Positions 1 through 8,814 of a DNA stretch of 64,000 nt are shown here, in pieces. The translations under genes and the position numbers were made by a program. Below the pieces are notes generated by a model that saw only the letters and a program-made list of their open reading frames with translations, did no database searches and was not told the DNA's origin. Origin of the DNA: Bradyrhizobium sp. 149 (GTDB lineage: Bacteria > Pseudomonadota > Alphaproteobacteria > Rhizobiales > Xanthobacteraceae); the NCBI RefSeq assembly GCF_023073915.1, contig NZ_JADPKK010000022.1:1488001-1552000 (forward strand), written 5' to 3'. The stretch's first letter is position 1. Every line of letters starts with the position of its first letter.

Positions 1-2
1 CC

Positions 3-359
3 AACAAGCTGGAATGGCTGTCGAAGCGGCTGCTGGACCAGCTCGACCTGAGCCGGCGCTTCACGGCGATCTGCGGCGCCGACACTTTTGGCGTCCAGAA
101 GCCCGATCCGACCATTTTCCGCGAAACGGTGGCGCGGGCCGGCGGCGAGGTCAAAACCAGCATCATGGTCGGCGACGCCGGACCCGATGTCGGGGTGGCC
201 CGCCGCGCCGGAGTTCCCGTGATCGGGGTCAGCTTCGGCTATACGGATGTGCCGATCGCCGAGCTGAAGCCGGACCGGCTGATCCATCACATGCGCGACC
301 TGCCAGCCGCCGTCAGCAGCCTGATGACTGCGCAGACGCCTCTCAAATCGCTGATATAG
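3..359 (+). CDS. HAD-family hydrolase, C-terminal part (phosphoglycolate phosphatase-like)
   Basis: The gene is cut by the left window edge; 118 codons remain. The fragment carries the KPDP segment (motif III lysine) and the GDAGPDVGVARRAG stretch typical of motif IV of haloacid dehalogenase phosphatases, where the acidic residues bind Mg2+. Length and spacing fit the Gph/PGP branch, which removes phosphate from 2-phosphoglycolate and similar small phosphoesters in the cytoplasm. The substrate cannot be fixed from the C-terminal half. It ends in TAG, and about 120 bases separate it from the next gene on the same strand, so cotranscription is not obvious. Confidence 0.85.
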   Translation, partial: NKLEWLSKRLLDQLDLSRRFTAICGADTFGVQKPDPTIFRETVARAGGEVKTSIMVGDAGPDVGVARRAGVPVIGVSFGYTDVPIAELKPDRLIHHMRDLPAAVSSLMTAQTPLKSLI

Positions 360-483
360 CTTTGTTATTTCGCGGAACCCTGCGTTAACCATCTACTAAC
401 TATGCGCGGCCCGCCGGTTGCTCGCTCGGAACGACGCCCCTAAGTTTGCCCGGGGATGTGGCGGTTCGTCGCAGTAAAAGTGG

Positions 484-978
484 ATGGTCATGCGTCGTGT
501 CATCGCGATTGCGTTAGCTGGGGCAACCCTCCTGGGGCAACAAGTCTTGCCGGCTGCTCTTCGATGTCTTGGGACATGTTCAAATCGGCGCCGCCGACCG
601 TCCAGATCCGGCTCGAATCCAATCCCGCGGGTGCTGACGCCACGACCTCGCTGGGTGCGGGCTGCAAGACCCCCTGCTCCGTCTCGGTTCCCGCCCCCGA
701 CGCCCTCCTTCACGGTCGCTTTCGCGCTGCCAAAATACCAGCCGGCGAGCGTGCCGGTGAACGTCATCAAGAATCCCGGCGATTTCACTACGCTCGCCTC
801 GGTCACCACCGATCCGAACCCGGTTTTCGCGGAACTCCAGCCGGCCACGCCAAAACCGGTCCGCAAGCCGCACCGGCCGAAGAAGCCGAAACCGGCGGCG
901 CCCGCCGCTGCCCCGGCGGCTGCCGCCGCACCGGCCGCGGGCTCGCCGTTCCCCGATCCGAACGCGGGCAAGCGCTGA
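484..978 (+). pseudogene. PEGA-type lipoprotein gene with two compensating frameshifts
   Basis: The open frame (164 codons) reads well at its start (MRRVIAIALAGATLLG) and from about base 706 on (SFTVAFALPKY onward, ending in an Ala/Pro-rich tail). Between about 537 and 705 the sensible protein lies in the frame one base away: it gives a lipobox (TSLAGC), then SSMSWDMFKS and a PEGA-like segment with LESNPAGADA. Adding one G to the G4 run at 534-537 and removing one C from the CCC at 703-705 restores a continuous lipoprotein of about 164 residues. As read, the lipid-attachment cysteine is lost and about 55 residues are scrambled. This is either a sequencing error pair or a real double mutation. 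The mature protein would be an envelope lipoprotein of unknown role. Confidence 0.7.
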
Positions 979-1085
979 CCTCCGTTATCCCCCAATTGTC
1001 TCTGACGCCTCCGATGCTTAGATTGCTTCCATGGCACCGCTGAAGCAAAGCTGCGCCCGTCGCCGCAAGTGACAAGGCATTTGGT

Positions 1086-2120
1086 ATGAACGGACTTTCC
1101 GCGAACCCCCGCGCCGCGCTGTCGAGCGCGATGACCGATCCGTTCGGACGGACCATCTCGTATTTGCGCGTGTCAGTCACCGACCGCTGCGACCTGCGCT
1201 GCTTCTACTGCATGTCGGAAGACATGACGTTCCTGCCCAAGGCGGACCTGCTGACGCTGGAGGAACTTGACCGGCTCTGTTCGGCCTTCATCGCCAAGGG
1301 CGTAAAGAAACTCCGCCTCACCGGCGGCGAACCGCTGGTCCGCCGCAACGTGATGACGCTGGTGCGCTCGCTGTCGCGGCATCTTTCGAGCGGCGCGTTG
1401 AGCGAGCTGACGCTGACCACCAACGGCACCCAGCTTGCGAAACACGCAAAGGAGCTCGCCGATTGCGGCGTCCGCCGCATCAACGTCTCGCTTGACACGC
1501 TGGACCCGCAAAAGTTTCGCGAGATCACCCGTTGGGGCGAGATGGACAAGGTGCTGGAAGGCATCGAGGCCGCACGCGCTGCGGGCCTGGCGGTCAAGAT
1601 TAACGCTGTGGCGCTGAAGAACCTCAACGAGGACGAACTTCCGGGCCTGATGCGCTGGGTCCACGGCAAAGGCATGGGGCTGACGCTGATCGAGGTCATG
1701 CCGATGGGCGAGATCGGATCGGGACGGATCGACCAGTATCTCCCGCTGTCGCTGGTGCGCGCGCGCCTCGCCCAGCAATTCACGCTGACGGATCTGGCCG
1801 AGAGCACCGGCGGGCCGGCGCGCTATGTCAGCGTCGCCGAGACCGGCGGCAAGCTCGGCTTCATCACGCCGATGACCCACAATTTCTGCGAATCCTGCAA
1901 CCGCGTGCGTGTTACCTGCACCGGAACGCTGCACACCTGCCTCGGCCACGAGGATGCCTCCGACTTGCGCAAACCTCTGCGTGCATCGGAAGACGATTCG
2001 CTGCTTGCGGATGCGATCGACCGCGCCATTGGGCTCAAGCCCAAGGGCCACGACTTCATCATCGACCGCCGGCACGACCGCCCCAGCGTCTCCCGGCACA
2101 TGAGCGTCACCGGCGGCTAG
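1086..2120 (+). CDS. moaA: GTP 3',8-cyclase MoaA
   Basis: Radical-SAM enzyme that, with MoaC, turns GTP into cyclic pyranopterin monophosphate, the first step of molybdenum cofactor synthesis. The N-terminal 4Fe-4S site is C35-x3-C39-x2-C42. The second, substrate-side cluster is C268-x2-C271-x13-C285, the exact MoaA spacing, and the protein ends in the Gly-Gly tail that inserts in the active site. At 344 residues it is normal length. A second ATG at 1131 (MTDPFGRT) would remove 15 residues without touching a motif; neither start has a strong ribosome binding site. The molybdenum hydroxylase genes near the right edge of this window would need this cofactor. Confidence 0.96.
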   Translation: MNGLSANPRAALSSAMTDPFGRTISYLRVSVTDRCDLRCFYCMSEDMTFLPKADLLTLEELDRLCSAFIAKGVKKLRLTGGEPLVRRNVMTLVRSLSRHLSSGALSELTLTTNGTQLAKHAKELADCGVRRINVSLDTLDPQKFREITRWGEMDKVLEGIEAARAAGLAVKINAVALKNLNEDELPGLMRWVHGKGMGLTLIEVMPMGEIGSGRIDQYLPLSLVRARLAQQFTLTDLAESTGGPARYVSVAETGGKLGFITPMTHNFCESCNRVRVTCTGTLHTCLGHEDASDLRKPLRASEDDSLLADAIDRAIGLKPKGHDFIIDRRHDRPSVSRHMSVTGG

Positions 2121-2289
2121 CATCGGCTGGCCGGCCGCGGCTTATTCCCCTTAACTATCAACAAACTTCCGATTGACTGGCGGCACGCTCGCTGGTTTGG
2201 TGCGGCAGCCTCATGCCTGCGCGGCGAGACAAGCCAACGCGCCACTCGGCGCAGTCAAGACGGCCGGGGCATATCGGGGAGGACCAATC

Positions 2290-2871
2290 TTGCAAGCGCT
2301 CCTGAAGCTGAGCAATGGAATTGACGCGTTCACACGTTGGACCGGCAAGCGTCTGGCTTGGCTGATCCTGCTCGCCGTCGTCATTTCGGCGCTGAATGCG
2401 ATCATTCGAAAAACGTTGGACACCTCCTCCAACTCGTGGCTCGAGCTGCAATGGGTGCTTTTCAGCATCGTGTTCCTGCTGTGCGCGTCCTGGACGCTGC
2501 TCGATAACGAGCACATCCGGATCGACATCTTCAACAGCATGATGCCGAAGAAGGCGCGCAACGTCATCGACTTGATCGGTCACCTGTTCTTCCTCATTCC
2601 GCTGACCGTCGTCATGATGGTCACGGGAATTCCCTTCTTCCTGCGCTCGCTCCAGATCAACGAGCAATCCGGCAACGCTGGCGGCCTGCCGCAATGGCCC
2701 GCAAAAGCCCTGATCATGGTCGGCTTCGCCCTCCTGTTCGTTCAAGGCATCTCCGAGCTGATCAAGCGAATTGCGATCATGCGCGGCATGATCCCGGATC
2801 CTCACGAGTCGCAGGTGTCCGCACTGGAGGCCGAAGTCGAGCACCTCGTTGAAGCGATCGAAAAGAAGTAG
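2290..2871 (+). CDS. TRAP transporter small permease (DctQ type)
   Basis: The 193-residue membrane protein has four hydrophobic helices and the WxLLxNEHIRID segment found in TRAP small permeases. It forms the membrane complex with the large permease just downstream. The start chosen is TTG at 2290, because GGGGAGGA lies just upstream at about 2277-2284; an open frame extends to 2173 but has no binding site there. The stop is 27 bases before the large permease start, so the two are surely one operon. The likely binding protein is encoded convergently at 4732-5820. Confidence 0.9.
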   Translation: MQALLKLSNGIDAFTRWTGKRLAWLILLAVVISALNAIIRKTLDTSSNSWLELQWVLFSIVFLLCASWTLLDNEHIRIDIFNSMMPKKARNVIDLIGHLFFLIPLTVVMMVTGIPFFLRSLQINEQSGNAGGLPQWPAKALIMVGFALLFVQGISELIKRIAIMRGMIPDPHESQVSALEAEVEHLVEAIEKK

Positions 2872-2898
2872 CCGTTGGCGACGGTTTAGGGGGAAGTC

Positions 2899-4554
2899 AT
2901 GACCGCGTTTCTCATCGCCAATATGGCGCCTATCATGTTCGCGACGCTCGTCGTCGTGCTGCTGCTCGGCTATCCGGCGGCATTTTCGCTCGGCGCCGTC
3001 GGCCTGTTCTTCGCCATCATCGGCGTTCAGCTCGGGCAATTCCACCCGGACTTTCTCCAGGCCCTGCCGGAGCGCGTCTATGGGGTCATGAACAACGACA
3101 CGCTGCTCGCCATTCCCTTCTTCACCTTCATGGGACTGGTGCTCGAGCGTTCCGGCATGGCCGAGGATCTGCTCGACACCATCGGCCAGTTGTTCGGCAC
3201 GATCCGCGGGGGCCTCGCCTACGCGGTGGTGTTCGTCGGCGCCCTGCTTGCGGCGACGACCGGCGTCGTGGCAGCTTCGGTGATCTCGATGGGCTTGATC
3301 TCACTGCCGATCATGCTGCGCTACGGCTATGACCGCCGCGTGGCGACCGGCATCATCGCGGCCTCCGGCACGCTGGCGCAGATCATTCCACCCTCACTCG
3401 TCCTGATCGTGATGGCGGACCAGCTCGGCAAGTCCGTCGGCGACATGTATGAGGGCGCGTTCATTCCGGGCCTGGTGCTCGCAGGCCTCTACGCGGGGTA
3501 CGCTTTTCTCGTCACCCTGATTTTCCCGAACGCCGCCCCGGGCCTGCCGAAGGAAGCTATCGGCTTCCGCGAGGAGAGCGGCGACCGAGGTCTGAAGTCG
3601 CTTGGCGTGCTGTTCCTCGCCAGCTGCGTGTTCGGCTGGTTCATGATGCGGAATTCGGAGACTCACGGCGCGGACTTCGTCGTGCTCAGCATGTTCTTCG
3701 GCATCCTCTTCGCGTTCTTCGTCGCCCTCGCGAACTGGGCCATCGACAAGCTCACGGGCTTCCGTTTCCTCTCGAAGATGGCGCAACAAACCACCTTCGT
3801 CATGGTGCCGCCGCTGTTCCTGATCTTCCTGGTGCTGGGCACGATCTTCATCGGCGTCGCGACGCCCACCGAAGGCGGCGCCATGGGCGCAGCTGGCGCC
3901 CTCATTCTCGGCGCCATGAAACGGCGGCTGACCTGGGACCTCGTTCGTCAGGCGGTCGAATCGACGGCAAAGCTCTCCGCCTTCGTCGTCTTCATCCTGG
4001 TCGGGGCCCGCGTATTCTCGCTCACCTTCTACGGCGTCAGTGGCCACGTCTGGGTCGAGCACCTGCTGACCTCCCTGCCCGGTGGCCAGATCGGCTTCCT
4101 GATCTTCGTCAACGCGTTCGTGTTCGTGCTGGCGTTCTTCCTCGATTTCTTCGAACTCGCCTTCATCGTGATCCCGCTGCTCGGGCCCGCGGCGGAGCAT
4201 CTCGGCATCGACCTGATCTGGTTTGGCGTCATCCTCGGCGTCAACATGCAGACGTCGTTCATGCACCCGCCGTTCGGATTTGCGCTGTTCTATTTGCGCT
4301 CGGTCGCGCCAAAGGAACGTTATACCGATCGCGTCACCGGCAAACGCATGGAGCCGGTCACGACGGGACAGATCTATTGGGGCGCGGTGCCGTTCGTGGT
4401 CATCCAGGTCGTCATGGTGCTGCTGGTGATCATGTTCCCGTCGATGGTGATGCACTACAAGGGCGTGCAGTCCACCGTCGATCCCAACAGCATCAAGATC
4501 GAGATTCCGCAGATCGATCTGCCGCCGCTCGACTTCGGCCAGCCGAAGCAATAG
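2899..4554 (+). CDS. TRAP transporter large permease (DctM type)
   Basis: The large membrane subunit of a tripartite ATP-independent periplasmic transporter moves the solute with a sodium gradient. The 551 residues contain about twelve hydrophobic segments and family signatures such as the TTGVVAASVISMG and PPSLVLIVMAD stretches. It is about 100 residues longer than classical DctM; such long forms are typical of the TakP/FcbT branch for 2-oxo acids and aromatic or halogenated acids. A good GGGGGAAG-like site precedes the ATG. It is followed by a Rhizobiales intergenic repeat, a long palindrome and a terminator. Confidence 0.93.
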   Translation: MTAFLIANMAPIMFATLVVVLLLGYPAAFSLGAVGLFFAIIGVQLGQFHPDFLQALPERVYGVMNNDTLLAIPFFTFMGLVLERSGMAEDLLDTIGQLFGTIRGGLAYAVVFVGALLAATTGVVAASVISMGLISLPIMLRYGYDRRVATGIIAASGTLAQIIPPSLVLIVMADQLGKSVGDMYEGAFIPGLVLAGLYAGYAFLVTLIFPNAAPGLPKEAIGFREESGDRGLKSLGVLFLASCVFGWFMMRNSETHGADFVVLSMFFGILFAFFVALANWAIDKLTGFRFLSKMAQQTTFVMVPPLFLIFLVLGTIFIGVATPTEGGAMGAAGALILGAMKRRLTWDLVRQAVESTAKLSAFVVFILVGARVFSLTFYGVSGHVWVEHLLTSLPGGQIGFLIFVNAFVFVLAFFLDFFELAFIVIPLLGPAAEHLGIDLIWFGVILGVNMQTSFMHPPFGFALFYLRSVAPKERYTDRVTGKRMEPVTTGQIYWGAVPFVVIQVVMVLLVIMFPSMVMHYKGVQSTVDPNSIKIEIPQIDLPPLDFGQPKQ

Positions 4555-4619
4555 AGCGTTTTCGAGCGAAGTGGATACCGGTTCACGTGAAGAAAACGTG
4601 TCAAACAAGAATCTAGAGC
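4553..4619. repeat. Rhizobiales intergenic repeat (palindromic element)
   Basis: The segment after the permease stop, running from AGAGCGTTTTCGAGCG to ATCTAGAGC, matches from memory a very common intergenic element of Bradyrhizobium and related genomes. It contains complementary pieces (CGTTTTC and GAAAACG) that can fold around GGTTCACGTGAAG. It is non-coding, and its function is unknown. Confidence 0.65.
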
Positions 4620-4648
4620 TATCGGTTCTGATTCAATCAGAACCGATA
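4620..4648. repeat. Perfect 14-base inverted repeat
   Basis: Arms TATCGGTTCTGATT and AATCAGAACCGATA flank a single C, giving an almost spacer-less 29-base palindrome. It lies between the intergenic repeat and the terminator in the convergent gap. It has no T tract, so it is not a classical terminator on its own. It could be the tail of the repeat element or a protein site. Confidence 0.7.
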
Positions 4649-4680
4649 ATGCTCTCGCGCCCGTCCCGCCCGCAAAAATG

Positions 4681-4708
4681 AACCCGGAGCTTTCGCTCCG
4701 GGTTTTTT
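4681..4708 (+). terminator. Rho-independent terminator of the TRAP permease operon
   Basis: A perfect 10-base stem (AACCCGGAGC with GCTCCGGGTT, loop TTTC) is followed by six T on the + strand. It stands between convergent genes and may also slow transcription from the binding-protein gene on the other strand. Confidence 0.85.
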
Positions 4709-4731
4709 CGTTTGGCGATCGCGCCTGGCGA

Positions 4732-5820
4732 TCAGCTCTGCGAGTTGCGTGCCATGAAATTGTCATAGCCGACTTCGGCGACCTGGAACCACTGATATCC
4801 GTTGTTCGAGAACGCGGTCAGCGATTCATACACCTTCTTGAAGTCCGCGTTGCTGGCCGAGACTTCGGTGTGCAGCTCCTTTGCGGCCTTGAAGCAGGCT
4901 TGCATGACCTCCGGCGAGAACGGATGCAGCTTGGCGCCGGCCGCGAGCAGGCGCCGCAACGCCTGTGGATTGGCTTGGTCGTACTTCGCCATCATCCAGT
5001 TGTTGGCGTAGTGCCCCGCCTGCTCGAGGATGCTCTGATAGTGCTTCGGCAGCGCATTCCACTTGTCCTGGTTGACGAAGGCGAGCAGCATCGGCCCGCC
5101 TTCCCACCAGCCCGGGAAGTAATAATGCGGCGCGACCTTGACGAAGCCGAGCTTCTCGTCGTCATACGGTCCAACCCATTCGGCGGCATCGATGGTGCCC
5201 TTCTCCAGCGCCGGATAGATGTCCCCTCCGGCGATCTGCTGCGGCACCGCGCCGAGTTTGGCCATCACCTTTCCGGCGAAGCCGCCGATGCGGAATTTCA
5301 AACCGTTGAAGTCCTGGGGCGTCTTGACCTCCTTGCGGAACCAGCCACCCATCTGACAGCCGGTATTGCCGGCAAGCAGCGAGACGACGTTGTACTTTTT
5401 GTAGAACTCGTTGAGGATATCCCTGCCGCCGCCCAGCATGTACCAGGCTTGGTTGATGCGCATGTTCGGCCCGAACGGCACGGCCGAGCCGAAGGTGAAG
5501 GTCGGGTCCTTGCCGAAATAATAATAGGACGCGGTGTGGCCGATTTCGCAGGTGCCGTTCTGCACGGCATCGAGCACCTGAAGGCCCGGCACGATCTCGC
5601 CGCCGGCAAATGTCTGAATCTGGAATTTGTTGTCGGTCGCTTCCGCGACCATCTTGGCCATCATCTCGGCGCCGCCGTAGAGCGTGTCGAGTGATTTCGG
5701 CCAGCTCGTCGGCATCCGCCATTTGATCTCGGGCATCGACTGCGCGATCGCGGGAGCGGCGAGCGTCGCGGCACCCGCCGCACCAAGCCCGGTTACCTTG
5801 ATGAAATCTCTTCTTTTCAT
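4732..5820 (-). CDS. TRAP transporter substrate-binding protein, TakP/FcbT1-like (copy 1)
   Basis: A 362-residue periplasmic receptor exported by the Tat system: the N-terminus has RRDFIK at residues 3-8, a hydrophobic stretch and an AIAQS cleavage site. The W-x-SWPKSLDTLYGGAE start and the AAEWVGPYDDEK segment mark the 2-oxo acid/mannitol-chloroaromatic branch typified by TakP of Rhodobacter. It is convergent with the QM permease genes at 2290-4554 and most likely feeds them. A paralogue with the same motifs is at 15204-16295 with no permease nearby. The precise ligand cannot be told. Confidence 0.92.
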   Translation of the reverse strand: MKRRDFIKVTGLGAAGAATLAAPAIAQSMPEIKWRMPTSWPKSLDTLYGGAEMMAKMVAEATDNKFQIQTFAGGEIVPGLQVLDAVQNGTCEIGHTASYYYFGKDPTFTFGSAVPFGPNMRINQAWYMLGGGRDILNEFYKKYNVVSLLAGNTGCQMGGWFRKEVKTPQDFNGLKFRIGGFAGKVMAKLGAVPQQIAGGDIYPALEKGTIDAAEWVGPYDDEKLGFVKVAPHYYFPGWWEGGPMLLAFVNQDKWNALPKHYQSILEQAGHYANNWMMAKYDQANPQALRRLLAAGAKLHPFSPEVMQACFKAAKELHTEVSASNADFKKVYESLTAFSNNGYQWFQVAEVGYDNFMARNSQS

Positions 5821-6054
5821 GATTTCCTACCCTGATGGATTGTGAGGATGGGCCTTCTTGCCGAGGCTTGGAGCCAGCATGGAACAAGTGCCGCCCGATT
5901 TCCATCCCGACGATGGTGAGGGACAGAAAATGTCCCGCTCCCCGCCATCCGGTCCTGCGACTTTAGGCCTAGACGGCCAGCGACGCGCCGGGCGCGTGAC
6001 AAGCGCCGGAAAGGCGGGCATATCGGGCCATCCTCCAGCCCGGAGCCGCCGCGC

Positions 6055-7344
6055 ATGCCTCGATCGCACTTTGTTCCCGCCCTCGCTCGCCCGCTGATCG
6101 CATCGCTCTGGCTGGCATATGCCGCAACGATGGCGCATGCCGAGCCGATCGCCGACATCCATGCGCTGGCGCAAAAGGAGCAGCAGCCGTTGCTCGACAC
6201 GCTACGCGATCTCGTCAACATCGAATCCGGCAGCAAGGACGTCGAAGGCCTGAACCGGATCGCCGAGCGCGTTGCCGGCCAGCTCAAGCAGCTCGGCGGC
6301 ACGGTGGAGATCCTGCAACCCACCGACGTCTATCGCCTCGACGACACGCCCGAGAAGATCGGCCCTGCCGTGCACGCCGTCTTCAAGGGCAGCGGCAGCA
6401 AGAAGATCATGCTGATCGCCCACATGGATACGGTATACCTGAAGGGCATGCTGAAGGATCAGCCGTTCCGCATCGACGGCGACAAGGCCTACGGCCTCGG
6501 CATTGCCGACGACAAGCAGGGCGTCGCACTCATCCTCCATAGTGTGGCGCTGCTGCAGAAGCTGGGCTTCCGGGATTACGGCACGCTCACGGTGCTCACC
6601 AACGGCGACGAGGAGATCTCCTCGCCGGGCTGGCGCAGCAGCATCACCAGCTTCGCCTCGGATCAGGATGTGGTGTTCTCGTTTGAAGGCGGCGGCACCG
6701 ACGGCACGCTGCGCCTCGCCACCAGCGGCATCGGCTCGGCCTATCTCACGGTGCAGGGCAAGTCGTCGCATGCAGGCTCCCGGCCCGAGGGCGGCGTCAA
6801 CGCGCTGTACGAACTCTCGCACCAGGTGCTGCAGATGAAGGACCTGTCCAAACCCGAGCAGGGCCTGAAACTGAACTGGACGGTCTCCAAGGCCGGCACC
6901 AACCGCAACGTGATCCCCGCCGAGGCTACCGCCCAGGCCGACGCCCGTGCGCTCAAGGTGGCGGATTTCGACGAGCTCGAGAAGACACTGCAGGAGAAGA
7001 TCAAGAATCACCTGCTGCCCGAGTCCAAAGTCGACCTGAAATTCGAGGTGCGTCGTCCGCCGCTCGAAGCCAATGACGCCTCACGTCGCGTCGCAGCTTA
7101 CGGCAAGACGATCTACCAAGAACTCGGGCTGTCCCTCAAGGTCGACGAGAAGGCGACCGGCGGCGGCACCGACGCCGCCTTTGCCGCCCTCAGGACTAAA
7201 GGAGCCGTGGTGGAAGGCATGGGCCTGTCGGGATTCGGCGCGCATTCCAATGACGCCGAATATGTGCAGCTCAGCAGCATCGTGCCGCGTCTTTATTTGA
7301 CCACGCGCATGATCATGGATCTGTCCACCGGCAAGCTGAAATAG
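6055..7344 (+). CDS. Secreted M20 metallopeptidase (glutamate carboxypeptidase-like)
   Basis: Zinc carboxypeptidase of the CPG2/M20 family, 429 residues, with a signal peptide ending near AHAEP. The metal and catalytic residues are all visible: H123 and D125 in AHMDTVY, D152 in GIADDKQG, catalytic E186 followed by E187, E211 in FEGGG, and H397 in GFGAHSND. CPG2 homologues cut C-terminal glutamate from folates or peptides in the periplasm; the substrate here is inferred only. The gene stands alone, divergent from the TRAP receptor gene. Confidence 0.9.
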   Translation: MPRSHFVPALARPLIASLWLAYAATMAHAEPIADIHALAQKEQQPLLDTLRDLVNIESGSKDVEGLNRIAERVAGQLKQLGGTVEILQPTDVYRLDDTPEKIGPAVHAVFKGSGSKKIMLIAHMDTVYLKGMLKDQPFRIDGDKAYGLGIADDKQGVALILHSVALLQKLGFRDYGTLTVLTNGDEEISSPGWRSSITSFASDQDVVFSFEGGGTDGTLRLATSGIGSAYLTVQGKSSHAGSRPEGGVNALYELSHQVLQMKDLSKPEQGLKLNWTVSKAGTNRNVIPAEATAQADARALKVADFDELEKTLQEKIKNHLLPESKVDLKFEVRRPPLEANDASRRVAAYGKTIYQELGLSLKVDEKATGGGTDAAFAALRTKGAVVEGMGLSGFGAHSNDAEYVQLSSIVPRLYLTTRMIMDLSTGKLK

Positions 7345-7406
7345 CGGCATCCTTCTTCCGCTCCGTCGAAGCCTTGGCCAAGGCGGATGTGGGAGAAAGT
7401 GGCGCG

Positions 7407-8813
7407 TCAGTGCCGCACCGCGTTCAAATCAACGTCGCCTGACTTCTCCGCCAGCCTGAACCGCAGCGTGAACTGCGCCCCGCCGCCCGGAAGATTCTCC
7501 ACCGCAACCGTTGCCGCGTGATCATCAGCGACGGCGCGCACGATCGAGAGCCCGAGGCCGGCGCCGTCGCTGCGCTGGCGGTCGGCGCGCCAGAAGCGCT
7601 GGAAGATCAATTCGCGTTCGGCCTGCGCAATTCCCGGGCCGCAATCGCGCACGCGCACCGAACCGTCTTCGCTCACATCGACATCGACCGACGTGTCTTT
7701 CGCCGTGAACTTGATGGCGTTTTCGGCGAGGTTGAAGATCGCGCGCTGGAGCATCACGGAATTGCCGTGGATCAGCACCGGCACCTCGGTGCCCCTCAGC
7801 GCAATGTCCTTGTGCTGCGCGATCGCGAACGGCGCAATCGAACCGACCACTTCGGCGCAAACGGCGCGCAAATCCGCGGTCTCGCCGGGATCGAGCACCA
7901 GCGTGTCGAGCTCGGCGATCTCCAGCAGCTGGGCGACGATGCGGCTCATGGCTTCGATGTCGGCATGCAGCGCCTGCCGTGCAGCGCCGTCGCCCAGCGT
8001 CTCGATCCGCGTGCGCAGGATCGTGAGCGGCGTGCGCAATTGGTGCGCGGCGTCGGCGGTGAACTGCCGCTGGACCCGAAAGCCGTCCTCGAGCCGATCG
8101 AGCGCCTGGTTGACCGCGATGACGAGCGGCATGATCTCACGCGGGATCTGCTCCGTCGGCAGGCGGATGTCGGTGCGCGCCGGGCCGATATTGCTCGCCT
8201 CCTCGGAAGCCTTCCACAGCGGCGCGATCGCGCGGCGGAAGATGATGATGTCGATGGCGAGCAGGACCAGCAGGATCGGAATGGTGATCCATCCGACCCG
8301 CCGGAAGAAATTCGACACGATGTCGTCGATGATGACGTCGCGGTGCGCGAGGTCCTCCGCGACGCGAATGCGTATCACCTTGCCGTCGATGGCGCGGGTG
8401 ACGCCGGCGCCGGAAATCGTCTCGGAGAGCGGCGGCGCAGCTGCGGCCGTGCCGGTCTTGCGCCGCGACGAGAACAGCAGATGTCCCTCGGCATCGCGAA
8501 TGTCGTACTGGTAGCGACCATAGGCCTCCGAATAGAGGCCCCTGAGGCTGTCGGGGAGGTTGAACGTCAACAGGCCGTCGGGCTGGGCAACGATGCGCTC
8601 GGCCAACACCTCGGCCTGCGCGCGCATGGCATCGCGATGCAGCTGGTCGATCTCGGAATTGAGCAGCCAGAACAGCACCAGCGGCAGGAAGATCGCGACC
8701 ACCGCGACCGCCACGATGTGCAGGAACACGATGCGCCAGATCAGCGATTTGAACGTCGGCGACCTCGCATGGATCCCGGCGCGGAATCCGGCACGGGATC
8801 CGATCTGGCCCAC
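7407..8813 (-). CDS. Sensor histidine kinase, TctE-like (2CSK N-terminal domain)
   Basis: Inner-membrane kinase of 468 residues. It has a first membrane helix at about residues 25-52, a periplasmic 2CSK-type sensor (about 53-170), a second helix (about 174-192), a HAMP-like linker, a HisKA domain with H257 in the AAHQLRTPL box, and an ATPase domain with NLAENAIKF and GAGLGLS. It is encoded directly after its response regulator with one base between them, so they are one operon. The family senses organic acids such as tricarboxylates. The nearby TRAP genes make an acid signal plausible but unproven. Confidence 0.93.
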   Translation of the reverse strand: MGQIGSRAGFRAGIHARSPTFKSLIWRIVFLHIVAVAVVAIFLPLVLFWLLNSEIDQLHRDAMRAQAEVLAERIVAQPDGLLTFNLPDSLRGLYSEAYGRYQYDIRDAEGHLLFSSRRKTGTAAAAPPLSETISGAGVTRAIDGKVIRIRVAEDLAHRDVIIDDIVSNFFRRVGWITIPILLVLLAIDIIIFRRAIAPLWKASEEASNIGPARTDIRLPTEQIPREIMPLVIAVNQALDRLEDGFRVQRQFTADAAHQLRTPLTILRTRIETLGDGAARQALHADIEAMSRIVAQLLEIAELDTLVLDPGETADLRAVCAEVVGSIAPFAIAQHKDIALRGTEVPVLIHGNSVMLQRAIFNLAENAIKFTAKDTSVDVDVSEDGSVRVRDCGPGIAQAERELIFQRFWRADRQRSDGAGLGLSIVRAVADDHAATVAVENLPGGGAQFTLRFRLAEKSGDVDLNAVRH

Positions 8814-8814
8814 G

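Noticed and set aside
484..978. Programmed ribosomal frameshifting in the lipoprotein gene
   Set aside because: Two opposite shifts would be needed and no slippery heptamer or stimulatory structure is seen. Indels in short G and C runs explain it better.
3394..4608. A 404-codon - strand frame across the TRAP large permease
   Set aside because: It is Asp/Glu/His-rich antisense text opposite membrane helices, with no signals or motifs.
4620..4648. The 29-base palindrome as a terminator
   Set aside because: It has a one-base centre and no T run; the hairpin at 4681 fits that role far better.
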